The notes: generated by a model not told the origin, from the letters alone. A stretch of 64,000 bases of DNA from Agrostemma githago (GCA_958450325.1 OY288243.1:40961378-41025377), one strand, 5' to 3'; counted from the first letter of the stretch, positions 33,715 to 47,187 are shown. A program made the numbers and translations.

Positions 33715-36700
33715 CCTGCTACAGGTGCAAGAAGGCTTTCCACCCAGGAAAGAACTGTGATGGATCGGTGATTACATGCTATGTCTGCAAGGAGGTTGGA
33801 CACAAGGCAAACCAGTGTCCTAAGAAGACAGCCGAAACTACTGCTACTGCTACTGCCTCTGGTGCTGTGGTTGCTCCTCGTCGTAAAGGCCGTTTGTTTC
33901 TGATGAGTCGAGCTGAAGCTGAGGCAAATCCCGATGTTGTTACGGGTATGTTTTTGATTTCTGGTTTTCGAGCTTCTATCCTGTTCGATACTGGTGCATC
34001 TGTGTCTGTTATATCTCCTAGTCTTGCTGTCAAAGCTTCTTTAGTATCCAGCCCAGCTGAATCTATCTCTATATCCTTACCTTCTGGAGAAATCCTTTCT
34101 TCTGCCAAGGCATATGTGGATGTTCCTCTCTTGTTTGCTAATGTGGTATTCCCTACTACATTACTCGAATTTCCTCTGGCTGAGTTCGACGTAATCCTCG
34201 GTATGGATTGGTTGGCTCATTATGATGCTAGATTCCTATGTCGAGACCAGAAAATATCTTTGAAAGGTCCTGATGGTGCTCGTATCACGTATCGAGGTGG
34301 TAGACGTCAAGAGGGTATTAAGATTATATCCGCTATGAAGATGCTGAGTTTACAGAGGAAGGGTTGTCAAGTATTCCTATGCTCTGTGATTAAAACTCTG
34401 GAGTTACCTAAACTTGAAGAGGTACGCATTGTGAGTGAATACCCCGATGTATTTCCTGAAAAATTACCTGGTATTCCCCCAGAGCGAGATGTTGAATTCA
34501 CCATCGAACTCGTACCAGGTACTGGACCAATTGCTAAAGCTCCCTATAGAATGGCTCCTGCTGAATTGCAAGAATTGCGCAAACAGCTCGATGAAATGAT
34601 TGAGAAGGACTTTATTCGTCCTAGTTCTTCCCCGTGGGGTGCTCCTGTACTGTTTGTAAAGAAGAAAGACGGTACTATGAGGCTATGTATTGACTACCGA
34701 GAGCTCAATCGGGTTACAGTCAAGAACAAGTATCCTTTGCCTAGAATTGATGATCTGTTCGACCAGTTGAAAGGTGCTTCTGTGTTTTCCAAAATCGATT
34801 TAAGGTCTGGTTATCATCAGATCCCAGTTCGAGAGTCGGATATTCCTAAAACCGCTTTTAGCTCGAGGTACGGCCACTACGAATTCAAAGTAATGCCATT
34901 TGGACTAACCAATGCCCCTGCTGTCTTTATGGATCAGATGAATCGCACATTTCGTGAGTATTTGGATAAGTGTGTCGTTGTCTTTATTGATGACATCCTG
35001 ATTTATTCCAAGTCTGAATATGAGCACATTGAGCATTTAAGAATCGTCCTAGGCATCCTGAGGAGTGAAAAGTGGTTTGCTAAATTCTCTAAGTGCGAGT
35101 TCTGGCTACCTGAAGTTGCCTTTTTAGGTCATGTAGTCACGAAAGACGGTATCAAGGTCGATCCAGCTAAGATTTCGGGCATTGCTGATTGGAATAGCCC
35201 CTCTGATGTCGGTGAGACCCGTAGTTTCTTGGGCCTTGCAGGCTATTACAGGAGATTTGTGCAAGATTTCTCTAAGATAGCTCATCCAATGACTCAGTTA
35301 TTGAAGAAAGAATCCAAGTTTATTTGGTCTGAAGCCTGTGAAGATGCTTTTCTCGAGCTTAAAAAGAGACTCACTTCTGCTCTAGTTTTGACCCTACCGG
35401 ACGAAGGTGTTGGTTTTGAAGTATTCTGTGATGCTTCCAAGTTTGGTTTGGGTTGTGTCCTTATGCAAGGTGGTAAGGTGATCGCTTATGCCTCCAGACA
35501 ATTGAAAGTTCATGAGGTGAATTACCCTACTCACGATTTGGAGTTGGCTGCTGTTGTACATGCCCTCAAGATTTGGAGACATTACCTATATGGAGTGAAG
35601 TGCAAGGTGCATACCGACCATAAGAGCCTACGATATCTCTTTACGCAGAAAGATTTAAATGCGAGACAGAGACGTTGGGTTGAACTGGCCAGTGACTATG
35701 ATTTGGAACTGGTGTACTACGAGGGGAAGGCTAATGTTGTGGCAGATGCCTTGAGCAGAAAGAATATTCATGGCATTGTTTCTCATCATTGTCTACCCGA
35801 AGAGTTGGCTCGTAAGTTTGACAAGCTCACAATAGGTGTGGAGATGGACAGTGATGATGAGTGTGTTAGTGCCCTGGTTGCTGAACCTGCTTTATTCCGA
35901 GAGATCCGTGAGAAGCAGTTGTCGGACTCATTTATTGCTGGTATTCGAACCAAGATGGGTCTAGGTAAGGCCGTTGACTTCGCTGAAGATTCAAACGGTG
36001 CTTTGAAGTTCAAGGATCGTTGGGTCGTTCCTGGTGATGAGGAATTAAGGAAGCAGATTCTAGATGAAGCTCATAAGACTCCTTATTCTGTGCATCCTGG
36101 AGGTGATAAGATGTACAAGGACCTGAAGCTGCAGTTTTGGTGGCCATATATGAGAGACGATATTGCTGCCTATGTAAGTAAGTGCTTAACTTGTCAACAG
36201 GTGAAGTTTGAGCATAAGAGACCGGGTGGTTTGCTACAACCATTACCTGTGCCTGAATGGAAATGGCAGTGTATCGCAATGGACTTTGTTATGGCAATGC
36301 CTAGAACCGTAAATGGAAGAAACGGTATTTGGGTAATAGTTGATCGTTTGACCAAGTGTGCACACTTTATTCCTATTCGTGATACCTGGAGTTTGGAAAG
36401 GCTTGCTGAAGTATATGTTGCTGAGGTGGTTCGACATCATGGTGTGCCATTAGAAATCGTGTCTGATCGAGACCCGAGATTTTGTTCTAAGTTCTGGAAG
36501 GCTTTATAGAGTGCTTTGGGAAGTCAGCTTTTGATGAGTACTGCTTTCCATGCTGCGACTGATGGCCAATCTGAGAGAACTATTCAGACTTTGGAGGATA
36601 TGCTCCGTGCTTGTGCCCTAGATTTTCAAGGTAGTTGGGACCGACATTTACCGTTGGTTGAGTTCTCCTACAACAACAGTTATCATGCTTCTATCAAGAT

Positions 36701-37319
36701 GGCTCCGTTTGAGGCACTTTATGGTCGAAAGTGCCGTAGTCCTGTGTGTTGGGATGAACCTCGAGAAGTGAAGACTTTAGGACCTGATTTCTTAGCCGAG
36801 ACTGTGGATGCGGTGCAGTTGATTCGTTCCAGGATGAAGGTTGCTCAAGATCGTCAGAAGTCTTATGCTGATGTGCGTCGAAGACCCCTTGAGTTTGAAG
36901 TAGGTGACTTAGTATTTTTGAAGGTCTCGCCGATGAAAGGTGTGAAGAGATTTGGTATGAAGGGTAAGCTTAGCCCTAAGTTTGTTGGACAATATCCCAT
37001 AGTAGAGAAAATCGGTGTGGTGGCATATAAGCTGGAATTGCCTGCTTCTATGGGTAAGGTGCATGATGTGTTCCATGTCTCCCAGTTGCGTGGATACGTT
37101 AGTGATCCTGAACATGTGCTGAAACCTGAGGTCCTCGAGTTAGAACCAGATTTGACTTATGAAGAGAGACCTATTCGTATCACCGATAGAAAGGAGAAGC
37201 GACTAAGAAATAAGGTTATTCCCTTGGTGAAAGTTCAATGGAGGTGTAATCGCTTTGAGGAGGAGACTTGGGAGACCGAATCTTCAATGTTATCCAAACA
37301 TCCCCATCTGTTTGAGTAA
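33661..37319 (+). pseudogene. Y pol: knuckles, PR, RT, RNase H, INT, chromodomain; one in-frame stop
   Basis: Open from 33661 (first ATG 33711) to a TAG at 36507-36509, then again in the same frame to TAA at 37319. In order: CYRCKKAFHPGKNC and CYVCKEVGHKANQC knuckles; protease ILFDTGASVSVIS (about 33980); RT with DYRELNRVTVKNKYPLPRI and catalytic FIDD at 34983-34994; RNase H with FCDASKFGLGCVL, HTDHKSLRYL and NVVADALSR; integrase H2C2 region (HKTPYSVHPGGDKMY, CLTCQQ), catalytic Asp in MDFVM (36282) and SDRDPRF (36465); then the TAG; then catalytic Glu in DGQSERT. The end (KRLRNKVIPLVKVQW, EEETWETES, HPHLFE) is a chromodomain. The TAG lies between the second Asp and the Glu of integrase. Confidence 0.95.
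36507..36509 (+). other. In-frame TAG within Y integrase
   Basis: GCTTTATAGAGTGCT. Both flanks are in one frame and read as continuous integrase, so a single substitution is enough. If the ancestral codon was CAG, which is the usual residue there as I recall the family, the change is C to T at a CHG site. Confidence 0.85.
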
Positions 37320-37396
37320 GGTATACTCATTTCCTTTCCGCTCTCTTTTCGTTCCTACAAGTTTCGGGGACGAAACTTTTTTTTAGTGGGGAAGGT

Positions 37397-39980
37397 TGTA
37401 ACACCCGCTATTTTATTAAAATAAAACCGACTTTTGTTACAATTATATTGTAACTCTATACTATATTCCGTCAATTTCGATATCAATTCCTATCTCGTTT
37501 ATATCAACCCGTAAATTATTTTGGACCCGAATCGAGTCCAATATTAAGTCTTTTGGAACTAGTTGGTTTTGGTGACTTTGTTTACTCTTTATAATATTAA
37601 TAATCTTGGTTAATCTATCCTCTTTTAGTTAGTTAGCTAACTACTCTCCTACTCCTACTCCAACTTTTATGTAAGTTAGCTTGGAGGTGAGTTGGAAAAC
37701 AAACTCTAACTCCCTTTTCTTGTGGTGTACGTACAACATCTCCTCTACATATCATCACATGTATACGTTCATTCATTGTATCCATTTTGTCCAATATACG
37801 TAAACTTGTTCACCCTTCTTTTCCCCTTCACAAGAGCGTGATCTCGTTGGTGATCTAGCAAATTATTCCCTTATTCTCACACAATTGTCCTACGCTCTTG
37901 CTTCTTGTTCTCCCTCGTTCCGTTCTAAACTCAGGGTAATTTAATTACTCTTAATCCGCGTTGTACTTGGTTTTTTTTTTTTTTTTAGAGTAACTTTTAT
38001 ATGGTCGTAACACCATATATGTATACCGTTTTATAGGTTATTTGGAGGATCCCGAGGCGGACGAGTACATTGTCGATTCAGATCTCGAAGACTAACAAGG
38101 TAACACATGATGGCATGACTCGGTATTGCATGATTTATATGTTGTAGTTGTTTGTAGTATCGTTTTAAATCGAATTCTTATACTAGTAAACGTGTTTGAA
38201 CTATACTATGATAATATGTTTCGAAGCTTCTAAAATTATTATAAGGCCGAGACTAAAACGTATAAATAAGAATTAATTTCTTAATTTTCCTGATTTTTAA
38301 TACTATGAATTATTAAATTGAAAGTTTTATTGTTTTTAGTAAAGTTACAGCATGTTTTCGAATCTGTTACTACTTTTGTACGATTTTTACTCCTGTTTAC
38401 AAATCTTATTTTCAAAAAGTTTGAAAAGAGACTACTGTTTTTTTTTAAGTCTATTATACGTCTGTTAAAATTCGTAAATTATTTCCAAGTAGTTTCGTTA
38501 CAACAAATCATTTATGAAACTGTGACGGATTAGTTTGCGAATCTGTCAGTTATTGTAAAACCTAATTTAAAACCTATGATAAACTTTGAATTTAATTTTG
38601 GTAATTTACGTACATTAACTTTAAAGAGTCTAGATAATGTTTCTAATTGGATTTGTTTTAAAATAAAATTTTAAACGTGTTTTATTAAAGAATTACTATC
38701 GGGTGTCGGATTCTGTCAGTTTACAAAAATACGAATAAAACCGCTCTTAAGTTAATAATTTTGATTTTCTTCCGAAACAAAAGTTGTAGTTAAGCTTTTA
38801 AAGTTTTCAACCTCACTGATCTTATATCGTTTAGATTTTTAATGATTTAATTATGAATTTTATAGTAAGACAGTGCAAATCTGAAAAATCTGTAAATTTG
38901 TAATTTATTTCTTTTAATTACTTAAACTCCAACCTTTTGAGAAATAATTATGATTTTTACTTTCTTTGACTTTTAATCATTAATTATACATTTATCTAAT
39001 AAATATGATGTTTATGTCTCAAGGCCTAATATTAAATATTTTATATAACTCATATGTTAAACGATTTCTAATTATAATAACACCTATTTTGGAAAGTTGC
39101 TATTTGAAGAAAGTTTCTATCTTTGGAAAGTTACTATTTTGGGAATATTTAAGATATCTTCGGATGAAATATTTATTGGTTTGAATATGGAATAATGTTG
39201 GAAATGAGAATGTACAGTATATAAGTCTAGGATATGTTGGTTGTTATCATCAGCTATATGGTGAGTGTATTTGCGTCAGGGATACATTGATTGTCGAACT
39301 GGGTATCGTTTATGCTCAGGAGTCATGCGCATGTACTTAGGCTAGGACCTCGCTGAACGCAGTCCTATTATAGTTTGAGTTGTCTGGTGAGAGGGCTTAG
39401 GAGTCGCTTCGTGGGCACTGAGTTACTTAACCAGTAAGGCTTAGGGGTCGCTTCGTGGGCACTAAGTTACACTTCGGTGTTGTTTTGACATATCTCTAGT
39501 AGTAAAAGTTGGACTTATCATCGGTTTTATATTCCATTATTCGTTTTGACGCCGTCAGGCTGCTGAATTGTTTTTGGTTTTGAATCTATTTTGATATATA
39601 TAATGTTTTGAGTTTAATCTATTCTCTTATATTATGCTTCTATTGCCTATATATTATGTAATATGGCTGGGAGAACTGCCTGAGTTGCTCCCCACTAAAT
39701 TGTGGCTGTTATGTTTAACATGGCAGGTTATCTGTTTTGCGGGATCGGGTTTAAGCTAGCGAGTAGTCATGATCCTACTCATTTATATTATTGTTAATAT
39801 TGTTTCTATGGATTGCTTTACCGGATTTTGGAAATTTTATTTTCGCCCTTTTTAGGAAAAGTGGCATTTGTTTCAGACTTACCTTTTGATCATACAATAA
39901 TCTATTAGACATCAATGTGTTTCAATCCCATCGACAGTGATTCCGCCACTGTTTTGCATTAGATTTTCTAGGGGATTACA
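37397..39980 (+). repeat. 3' LTR of Y
   Basis: 2584 bp, TGTAACACC...GGGGATTACA, followed by the TGCCT duplication. It contains a micro-frame at 38036-38095 identical in reading to the 5' copy and the GGCAG|GT block at 39726. Confidence 0.95.
38036..38095 (+). other. Acidic micro-frame in Y 3' LTR
   Basis: Same codons as 30684-30743 with the AG acceptor-like and GTAAC donor-like flanks intact. Confidence 0.5.
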
Positions 39981-40596
39981 TGCCTAGTTAGAGACCAAAG
40001 TCTAATTTGTTTTGACTAAGTTCTCGAAACTAGTTTTTAGTATTATCCTAGTGAAAGTCTAGATTCTACATTAATCCTATCCATAACGCCATTTTGATTC
40101 TTTTATTTATTATCGATATAAATTTGGTTGCAGGTTGGCAAATATTTCTATGTTTCCTCGGAAATCCTTTTGATTAATTTGTTTTACGCTAAAGCTTATT
40201 TTAATATGTTGTTTTACTGTTTTCCATTTCTACTATTTTTCCTATAGTAGTAATTACTGTTTTAAAATCCTGTTATACGGCTGGGAGAACGTTGACGTTG
40301 CTCCCCACTGATTGTGGCTGTTATGTTTTTAACATGGCAGGTATATGTGTTTTCCTTCGGGTGGGCTAGCGAGTGGTTATGGATCCTGCTTGTTTTAATC
40401 AGATCTCTGTATTATGGATTGTTAAACCCTATTTATGGATTTCATTTTATTTTTATTTTGTAGCCATTTTTATTTTATGGCTTATGTATTGACTTACCAT
40501 TTTTATTTAATTAAGACATAGTTACAGTGTGTTTTAATCCCGACTCTACAGTGTTTCCGCCACTGTATCGCATTAGATTTTCTAGGGGATTACAGT

Positions 40597-40608
40597 TGGT
40601 ATCAGAGC
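40597..40608 (+). promoter_or_regulatory. Primer binding site of X
   Basis: TGGTATCAGAGC two bases after the LTR end GATTACA, the same as Y. Confidence 0.93.
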
Positions 40609-40772
40609 ATCACTGCTCCCAACGCTTACACCTGAAAATAGGAAAAATACCAGTAAATTGTTTAAACAGTAAATAAAAATATTATTAGAGATGGGTAGAA
40701 ACAAATAAGGACTTAACTGTTAGGTTTATATGTTCTTGTAACTCAATGGTTAGCATTGAATATTTGTTTTAT

Positions 40773-40845
40773 ATGTCCAAGAAGAAGACGATGAGTGGAC
40801 AAGATGTTGACTTGATGCTGCTCCAGATCGGGACAAGACCTACTT
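40773..40845 (+). pseudogene. Remnant of gag start in X
   Basis: MSKKKTMSGQDVDLMLLQ-like reading, then a stop. The first codons correspond in position and in part in sequence to the Y gag start. Confidence 0.45.
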
Positions 40846-43569
40846 AGCACTCTCAACGCCTGCTGACTCGAGTGGACAACTAGGTGCTCCAAGAAAGATT
40901 TCGATAATGACTTTTAGCTCCGGTTCAGTTTACTTAAGCTACAGGCAAGATGATCAAGAGTGGATTCATGTTCCATGATGTCGCAGTAAATCCAGATGGA
41001 GCGACCCATGACTTGCGTGCTCGTTCCTCTACAAGAAGATGAAGTAATCCATTTTGGATTCCCTCGTGAACTCTGGAGGCCCGAAGATTCTCTTTTGGTT
41101 CAAGAACTTAGTAATATAGGATCATCGATTCTTTTCTTACTTCCTCTATTTCTTCCAATTCTTCTCTTATACATTCTCATCTTCATTCTCTTGGTGAATC
41201 CTTGTTCTATTCTTCTATTCTACCATCTTTCTCTTGAGATTCTTTGGTTAGACCGGTTTCTGTCTCAGTGAACCCCGTGAAAGAATATAAATGTTTGAGG
41301 TTTAGTAAACCCTTGTTACCTAGGGCTTGAGGGTTGTGAGTTATACCTTGTTATCTATCTTAGTAAGCTTTTAAGGATCGATTTGAATAATAAATTGTCA
41401 ATTAATGGAATTAGGTTGCTACTTTAGACTCTGAACCTTGGGTTATAGGTTACTTGATTATTTGGAGGACTTAGAGTTGAATATATTTTGGGGTAGTAAG
41501 AGTATATCGTATTTGATGGTTACCTAGTACCTAATTTAACCTAGAACCGAACCAAGTGTAGCTAATAATAGAATTTTGAGATTCCTACCTAAATGTTGTT
41601 TGATGGATGCTTCGGGAATGTTTGGGATCATAGAGTACTGTTTAAATTGTTAACCTGAGTGTTGTGGTACCATAGAAGGTTTTCATTAATACAGTTAGAA
41701 ATTTTGGTTAACATAAATTACCCGTGTTTCTTAAGGATTAGATCGTTAATCGTTGGTTAAAGTTGTAACCTATGAACTTTGGAGTTGAGTGATCTAAATT
41801 GAATAAATTGTTGTTAACCTTGAAAAGGAAAAACATATTGCCGTTAGAGGTTGGATTTATCGCGTTGTTTTGAGGAACATTTTGATGTCAATCATCTTAA
41901 TGGATTTATAGTTCAGAACCTTAGACCAACGAGATTGTGGCTTCGTTGAGTTATTAAATATTTTGTGGTTGCACCATTACGATTAGAAATTTGATGAACT
42001 TCTTAGAAACATCAATCGAATGATGTGTTTGAAGATGTGAGTGTTTGCGCCATTACCTATAGGTTTGAGCGTGTTTGAGGATTTATTGTACTTCCCCAAC
42101 TTCTGCACTTGTGGTATTATAATATGTCGGTGATCATCTTTGAGGATTTCGTGTCCGAACTTTGTTAATTGGTGGGTTTTATTTAGTCTTCCTTACTCGA
42201 GAAATTTGAAGCATACCTCGAGTTCAGACCTTATGAGCTTTAAATTTATAAACCTTAGTGATTACGAGTTAGGGTATGTTTTGATAACCGTTGGAATCTT
42301 AATTAAAGGATTAGTCTAAACTATTTGTGGATTCTTACTATGCTAATTGAAAGATTGTGTAAGTATATAAGACTTAATTTTGGAGGTTGTAGATTGAGTA
42401 GGACCACCTTGTACTGATATTGGACTTAGCGTTATTTGATGGGATTTAAGAACCGTGTTTGTGGAAGTCGTGCTAGGAATCTCCAGATGATTAGTTTCTT
42501 CCATAATCCTTGAGAGCTCTTTTTGATTCACAACTCCGTCTTTCTTTCTGCTCCTCTTGAATTCTGTTACGGTAACTCCTGCCAATCCCTTCAACCTTTG
42601 TCGATTTTGAAAGCTTTTATTTTTAATTTATTTATCCTTGTTCTATTTTGCCCGTTAACTATTTTTCGAACTCCCTATTTTATAAAAAGTTTGACTACTT
42701 TAAAAAAATTGGATTATCGTAAAATTTTAACATTTTGAGCTATAATTTCTAATTGTGAATTTGCCCGTTTTGTAAAAAGCTTGACCAATTTATTTATTTA
42801 TATATATTTTTTTTTTATTTTCATGAAATTTTAATATTTTGAAGCATAATTACAAATTTTAAAACTCCCCATTTTGTAAAAACTTTGAGCAATTTAACAT
42901 TTGGGGTTATCGTGAAATTTAACATTTTTATTTTATAATTCAAGAACTTTATACTTCACTTTGTTTTATCTTTAGTTGATATTTATATTTAGATCTATTT
43001 CAAAATGCCTTAATAATTTATTTTAAATTATTTCGAAATTATTTTTAATTTTTGATTTTCAAGCGATCAAAATTTTATGAAGACTTTTATATTTCCAAGT
43101 ACTTCAATTTGTATAGGATTGTTATGTAAAACGTTTTAACATTGTCGAAATTATCTTGTATGTTCAAGTTTGATAACATTTTTGAAAACTTTCATAATTA
43201 CTTTGATAACATTTTCGAAATTTTAACGTTTTGAGAATTGATTGTCATTTTATTGTTGGTGGACTTTTGAATCTGTTATTGAAAATGTTTGACGGCTGGT
43301 GCGATTTTTATTAACCACAAAATTTGATTTCTCCAAACTAAATTTTGTTTCATCAAAAAAAAGAGGAATAATATCGAATTTCTTAATCAAAATATTTTAC
43401 TTTTGTTTTCAAAATATTTTGGTTATCCTATTTCCTTCGAGTTTGTTTACAAATGTTATTTAACGTTGTTATTTTATCAAATAACTTTACTTTACGATTT
43501 CATTAATCAAAAGATTTTAAACTTCGGGTTGGTTAGCCTAATTCTTCTTGGAATAGATATTTGTCTTCG

Positions 43570-43602
43570 ATGCGAGCTAAGCATCCTCAACTCTTCGAGT
43601 AA
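43570..43602 (+). pseudogene. Remnant of pol C-terminus in X
   Basis: ATGCGAGCTAAGCATCCTCA and the following bases read MRAKHPQLFE and stop, matching the Y pol end (LSKHPHLFE, stop). It is followed, as in Y, by the TTTCGRGGACGAAAC motif and the polypurine tract. This marks X as derived from an autonomous relative that lost nearly all of pol. Confidence 0.8.
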
Positions 43603-44627
43603 GGTAAACCTCGATTTCCTATCTGCTTATTCTTAGTTTCGAGGACGAAACTTTCTTTTAGTGGGGAGTATTGTAACACCCGCTATTCTTCCTAAGCGTT
43701 TTTATTCTATCCGTTAGGACTTCGTCTTAACTCTGTCACTTTTGGCCTCATATTTCATCATTTTACTAAGCTCTATTTTAATTTTTGAGTTTAATAATTT
43801 TTATTTTTAATTTCAAAGATTTAAATCCTTTTAAATCCATTTATTTGGTTTCTTCGTAAACTAATTAATTTTTCCGTAAGGAATTCTATTTCTCTTCGAA
43901 TTGACATTTTAAGCTTGGATTTAAGTTATTCCTTTTCCTAAAAATGTTTGAATACGTTTCTATAATATTTTCAACTAGTAAATATTTTTATTTACAAAAA
44001 AATTAGTTGTTAATGATTTTTATTACGAAGCTTCGTGAATAATTATTTTCTTACGCGAGGTTTACTCGAATTACTTTGAAATGCCTTTAACTATTTTACG
44101 ATTATAATTTTTATCAACTTATAAACTATTTGAGACCTTTTACTCACATTTTGGACCAACTAAGCCCTTGGTCACAAGTTTTATTACGTTTTATTTAAAC
44201 GTTTCATTTTATCACGTTAAAACGTAAACATAAGATAAATTATTTTCATTCATTATAGCATTTGTGTCAAGACTTTTCATACTCCTTGTCATCAACTCTT
44301 GGCCGGCCACTTTATTTGTAAATCACATAGTTTTCATCAACCATTACTCTCATTTATATTTTTGAAGACCTTCCATCCTCCTTATTCATTCTTGTCATAA
44401 AAAATATTCAACCCTTCTTCACTCTCATTTTGGCCGTGTGTCCCTCATCCATCTTAGGCAAATTTTTGCTCCATTTCGAGTCCTAATCGCATCATTTTTA
44501 TCGTCGTAATAATCCTCTTTCCGTTCTCTTCGTTAAGGTATTAATCCACGTCGTTTTCGATCAATTTTTACCTTGAATTTATTAGTTTTCTCATGGTATT
44601 TTTCTGCCATGAACTCCGTGTTTGGTA

Positions 44628-44684
44628 GGATTTTTGGACGATCCCGAAGCCGACGAATATATTATCGATTCAGACTTGGAGTAG
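44628..44684 (+). other. Acidic micro-frame in X 3' LTR
   Basis: Same reading as 28129-28185; the one difference inside it (GAC to GAT) is synonymous. Confidence 0.55.
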
Positions 44685-47187
44685 AGGTAACGTCGATGTT
44701 ACTCGGTATTTCAAGATTTTAATTGAGTATTTGCCTGTATATATTTTTTATATTTTATTTTGGCAATATATGTATGTCACGGATTCTGGAAAAGTTTTTA
44801 AAGTTGAAAATTTGCATGTTTCGATATTTTTATCGCTTTTACGAGATTAACGATTAAATTGTTATATTAATTTGTAAAATCGTAATAATCGGCCTAAACA
44901 TGTAATATATGTTTATATTCTGGAAAAATGTTGTTTTTGATGATTTTTAATAATTTAGTATTTTTCTGGTATTTTTGATATCGATTATTGAATTATTACC
45001 GTTTCCGGACAAAAACGATTAAAAGTCGATTTTTAGTTCTAGTACTTAAACATTTTATTTTAATCTGATTTTTGACGTGGTGAAACTTTCTGGTGAAATA
45101 GAATTTTCTGAATTTTTTTCATAATTTTTTGGAATTGTTAAGTGGATGAATTAATTAATCACTTTAAATCATCGTTTATTGTTAAAACCGTGTTTGTTGT
45201 TTAAATTCTCGATTTCTGGTCTTTGGTTTAAATCTGGGAAAATTTTTGATTCTGATGGTTTCATATTAAAATGTCCTTTTATGGTTTTTAGTACCTTAAT
45301 AAAATGTTAGGAACGATAAGTTTTATTAATGGAATCGTTAATTGTGAAAACGGGTTTTAAAGACGGTTTTGACGGGATTTATTAAATCTGGAATGTTTGG
45401 AAATCTGGAAAAAATGGTAGATTCCGGAAAATCATGATTTTTAGGTTTAATAATAATTTTTGGATATTAATACTTAAATCGTTTTGTAATTACTATTTTT
45501 ATTAATCGTTATTGTCGAGATTGGACGATTAACGAGAAAACGCTTTAAAAACCGAGTTTTTAGAATTCTGGAAATTTTCTTTCTGGACAGAATGTCCATA
45601 AATATAATTAAATTATTTTACGTAATTTTTGTACTATTTATTATAGTCTTTAATTAATAAATATTGATTTCGGACAAATTGTGATTTATCGCTAAATTGC
45701 TTCGTCTTACCTAAAAGAATTATTTTTCCAGCAATTTTGAAAGTATTTAAATCTGAAACTTTAGGAGTTAAATCATCCCTTAACATACTCTAAATGTATT
45801 TGTTGGTTTAATTAAATAAAGACGTTCAAGTATTTAATTTAGTGTTTGCCGTAAAATCCTATTTATAATTTTATCGTCGAAACTAATAATAATTAGGGAA
45901 TTTTAGCTTTATAACTTTTGAAAACACCCTAATTAGTAATATTAAAATGTTTAAGATGTTTTTAATCATTTTATAACACTTGTACGATATTTTATTAATT
46001 TCATAAAATCAAATGTTCTTACTTTAATAATTAATATCGTTAAGGCCGAAAGTATTAGTTTTATAAATCTATATTATCTACTAAAATGTGATATTAGTAT
46101 GAACTAATATTTTCACTATTTTGATATAATGCTATTTTTAGTAAAGTTTCTAAAAATAGAAGTTTCCTAAAATAGAAGGTTTCCTCTTTTAGAATATAAA
46201 TGTTTACTTCTTTTATTCTCATATTGTTTATAATGAATATATCTTTTAAATATCGATAATGGTTTGTTTTGGAGTTATGGAATAAGGACAAGTGTGGGTT
46301 TAGAGTAATATAGTCTGGGATGTACGTTTTGCCATCAACTATAAAGCTGGTGTGTCTATGTTGAGACACATTGGTCGTTGAACTGAGCATGGTTTGTGTT
46401 CAGGAGGGTGTATGCTTACCTTAAACTTAGATATCGCATCGTGTAAGTCGCGTCGGGTTGAACTGGGTATGGTTTGTATCCAGGAGGGGTGTGCACTACT
46501 TAAGCTAGGACCTCGCTGCACGCAGTCCTGTTATGGTTGAGTTGCCTTGTAACACCCGCTATTTTATTAAAATAAAACCGAATTTTGTTACAATTATATT
46601 GTAACTCTATACTATATTCCGTCAATTTCGATATCAATTCCTATCTCGTTTATATCAACCCATAAATTATTTTGGACCCGAATCGAGTCCAATATTAAGT
46701 CTTTTGGAACTAGTTGGTTGGTGACTTTGTTTACTCTTTATAATATTAATAATCTTGGTTAATCTATCCTCTTTTAGTTAGTTAGCTAACTACTCTCCTA
46801 CTCCTACTCCTACTCCAACTTTTATGTAAGTTAGCTTGGAGGTGAGTTGGAAAACAAACTCTAACTCCCTTTTCTTGTGGTGTACGTACAACATCTCCTC
46901 TACATATCATCACATGTATACGTTCATTCATTGTATCCATTTTGTCCAATATACGTAAACTTGTTCACCCTTCTTTTCCCCTTCACAAGAGCGTGATCTC
47001 GTTGGTGATCTAGCAAATTATTCCCTTATTCTCACACAATTGTCCTACGCTCTTGCTTCTTGTTCTCCCTCGTTCCGTTCTAAACTCAGGGTAATTTAAT
47101 TACTCTTAATCCGCGTTGTTCTTAGTTTTTTTTTTTTTAGAGTAACTTTTATATGGTCGTAACACCATATATGTATACCGTTTTATA

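Larger units (their letters stand above)
30049..39980 (+). mobile_element. Element Y: chromovirus (Tekay/Del-like) Ty3/gypsy retrotransposon
   Basis: 9.93-kb plus-strand element with LTRs 30049-32627 and 37397-39980, perfect 5-bp target duplication TGCCT, primer site TGGTATCAGAGC at 32630-32641 and polypurine tract TAGTGGGGAAGG before 37397. Domain order gag-PR-RT-RH-INT-chromodomain is that of plant chromoviruses; long LTRs, Met primer site and the C-terminal chromodomain point to Tekay/Del. One in-frame TAG interrupts integrase. It sits in the 5' LTR of X. Confidence 0.95.
27173..40594 (+). repeat. 5' LTR of X, split by Y
   Basis: Composed of 27173-30048 and 39986-40594 (about 3.5 kb), TGTAACACC...GATTACA. 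Y lies between, at TGCCT. The first part matches 43672-46547 with about 16 substitutions by eye. It contains the acidic micro-frame (28129-28185), tandem GTTGAAC...CCAGGAG motifs near 29878-30000 and, after Y, the block TTGCTCCCCACTGATTGTGG leading to GGCAG|GT at 40340. No gene. Confidence 0.93.
40595..43671 (+). mobile_element. Internal region of X, no gag-pol
   Basis: 3.08 kb between primer site and polypurine tract. An ATG at 40773 (ATGTCCAAGAAGAAG) sits where Y has its gag start region but runs into a stop after about 24 codons. The last pol codons remain at 43570-43602. In between I see AT-rich noncoding sequence; the open frames at 40996-41271, 42343-42594 and 43403-43636 show no recognisable domain. 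The region resembles Z internal sequence in style, not in alignable detail. Confidence 0.8.

Noticed and set aside
33779..36440. Several minus-strand open frames opposite Y pol
   Set aside because: Shadows of the long plus-strand pol frame.
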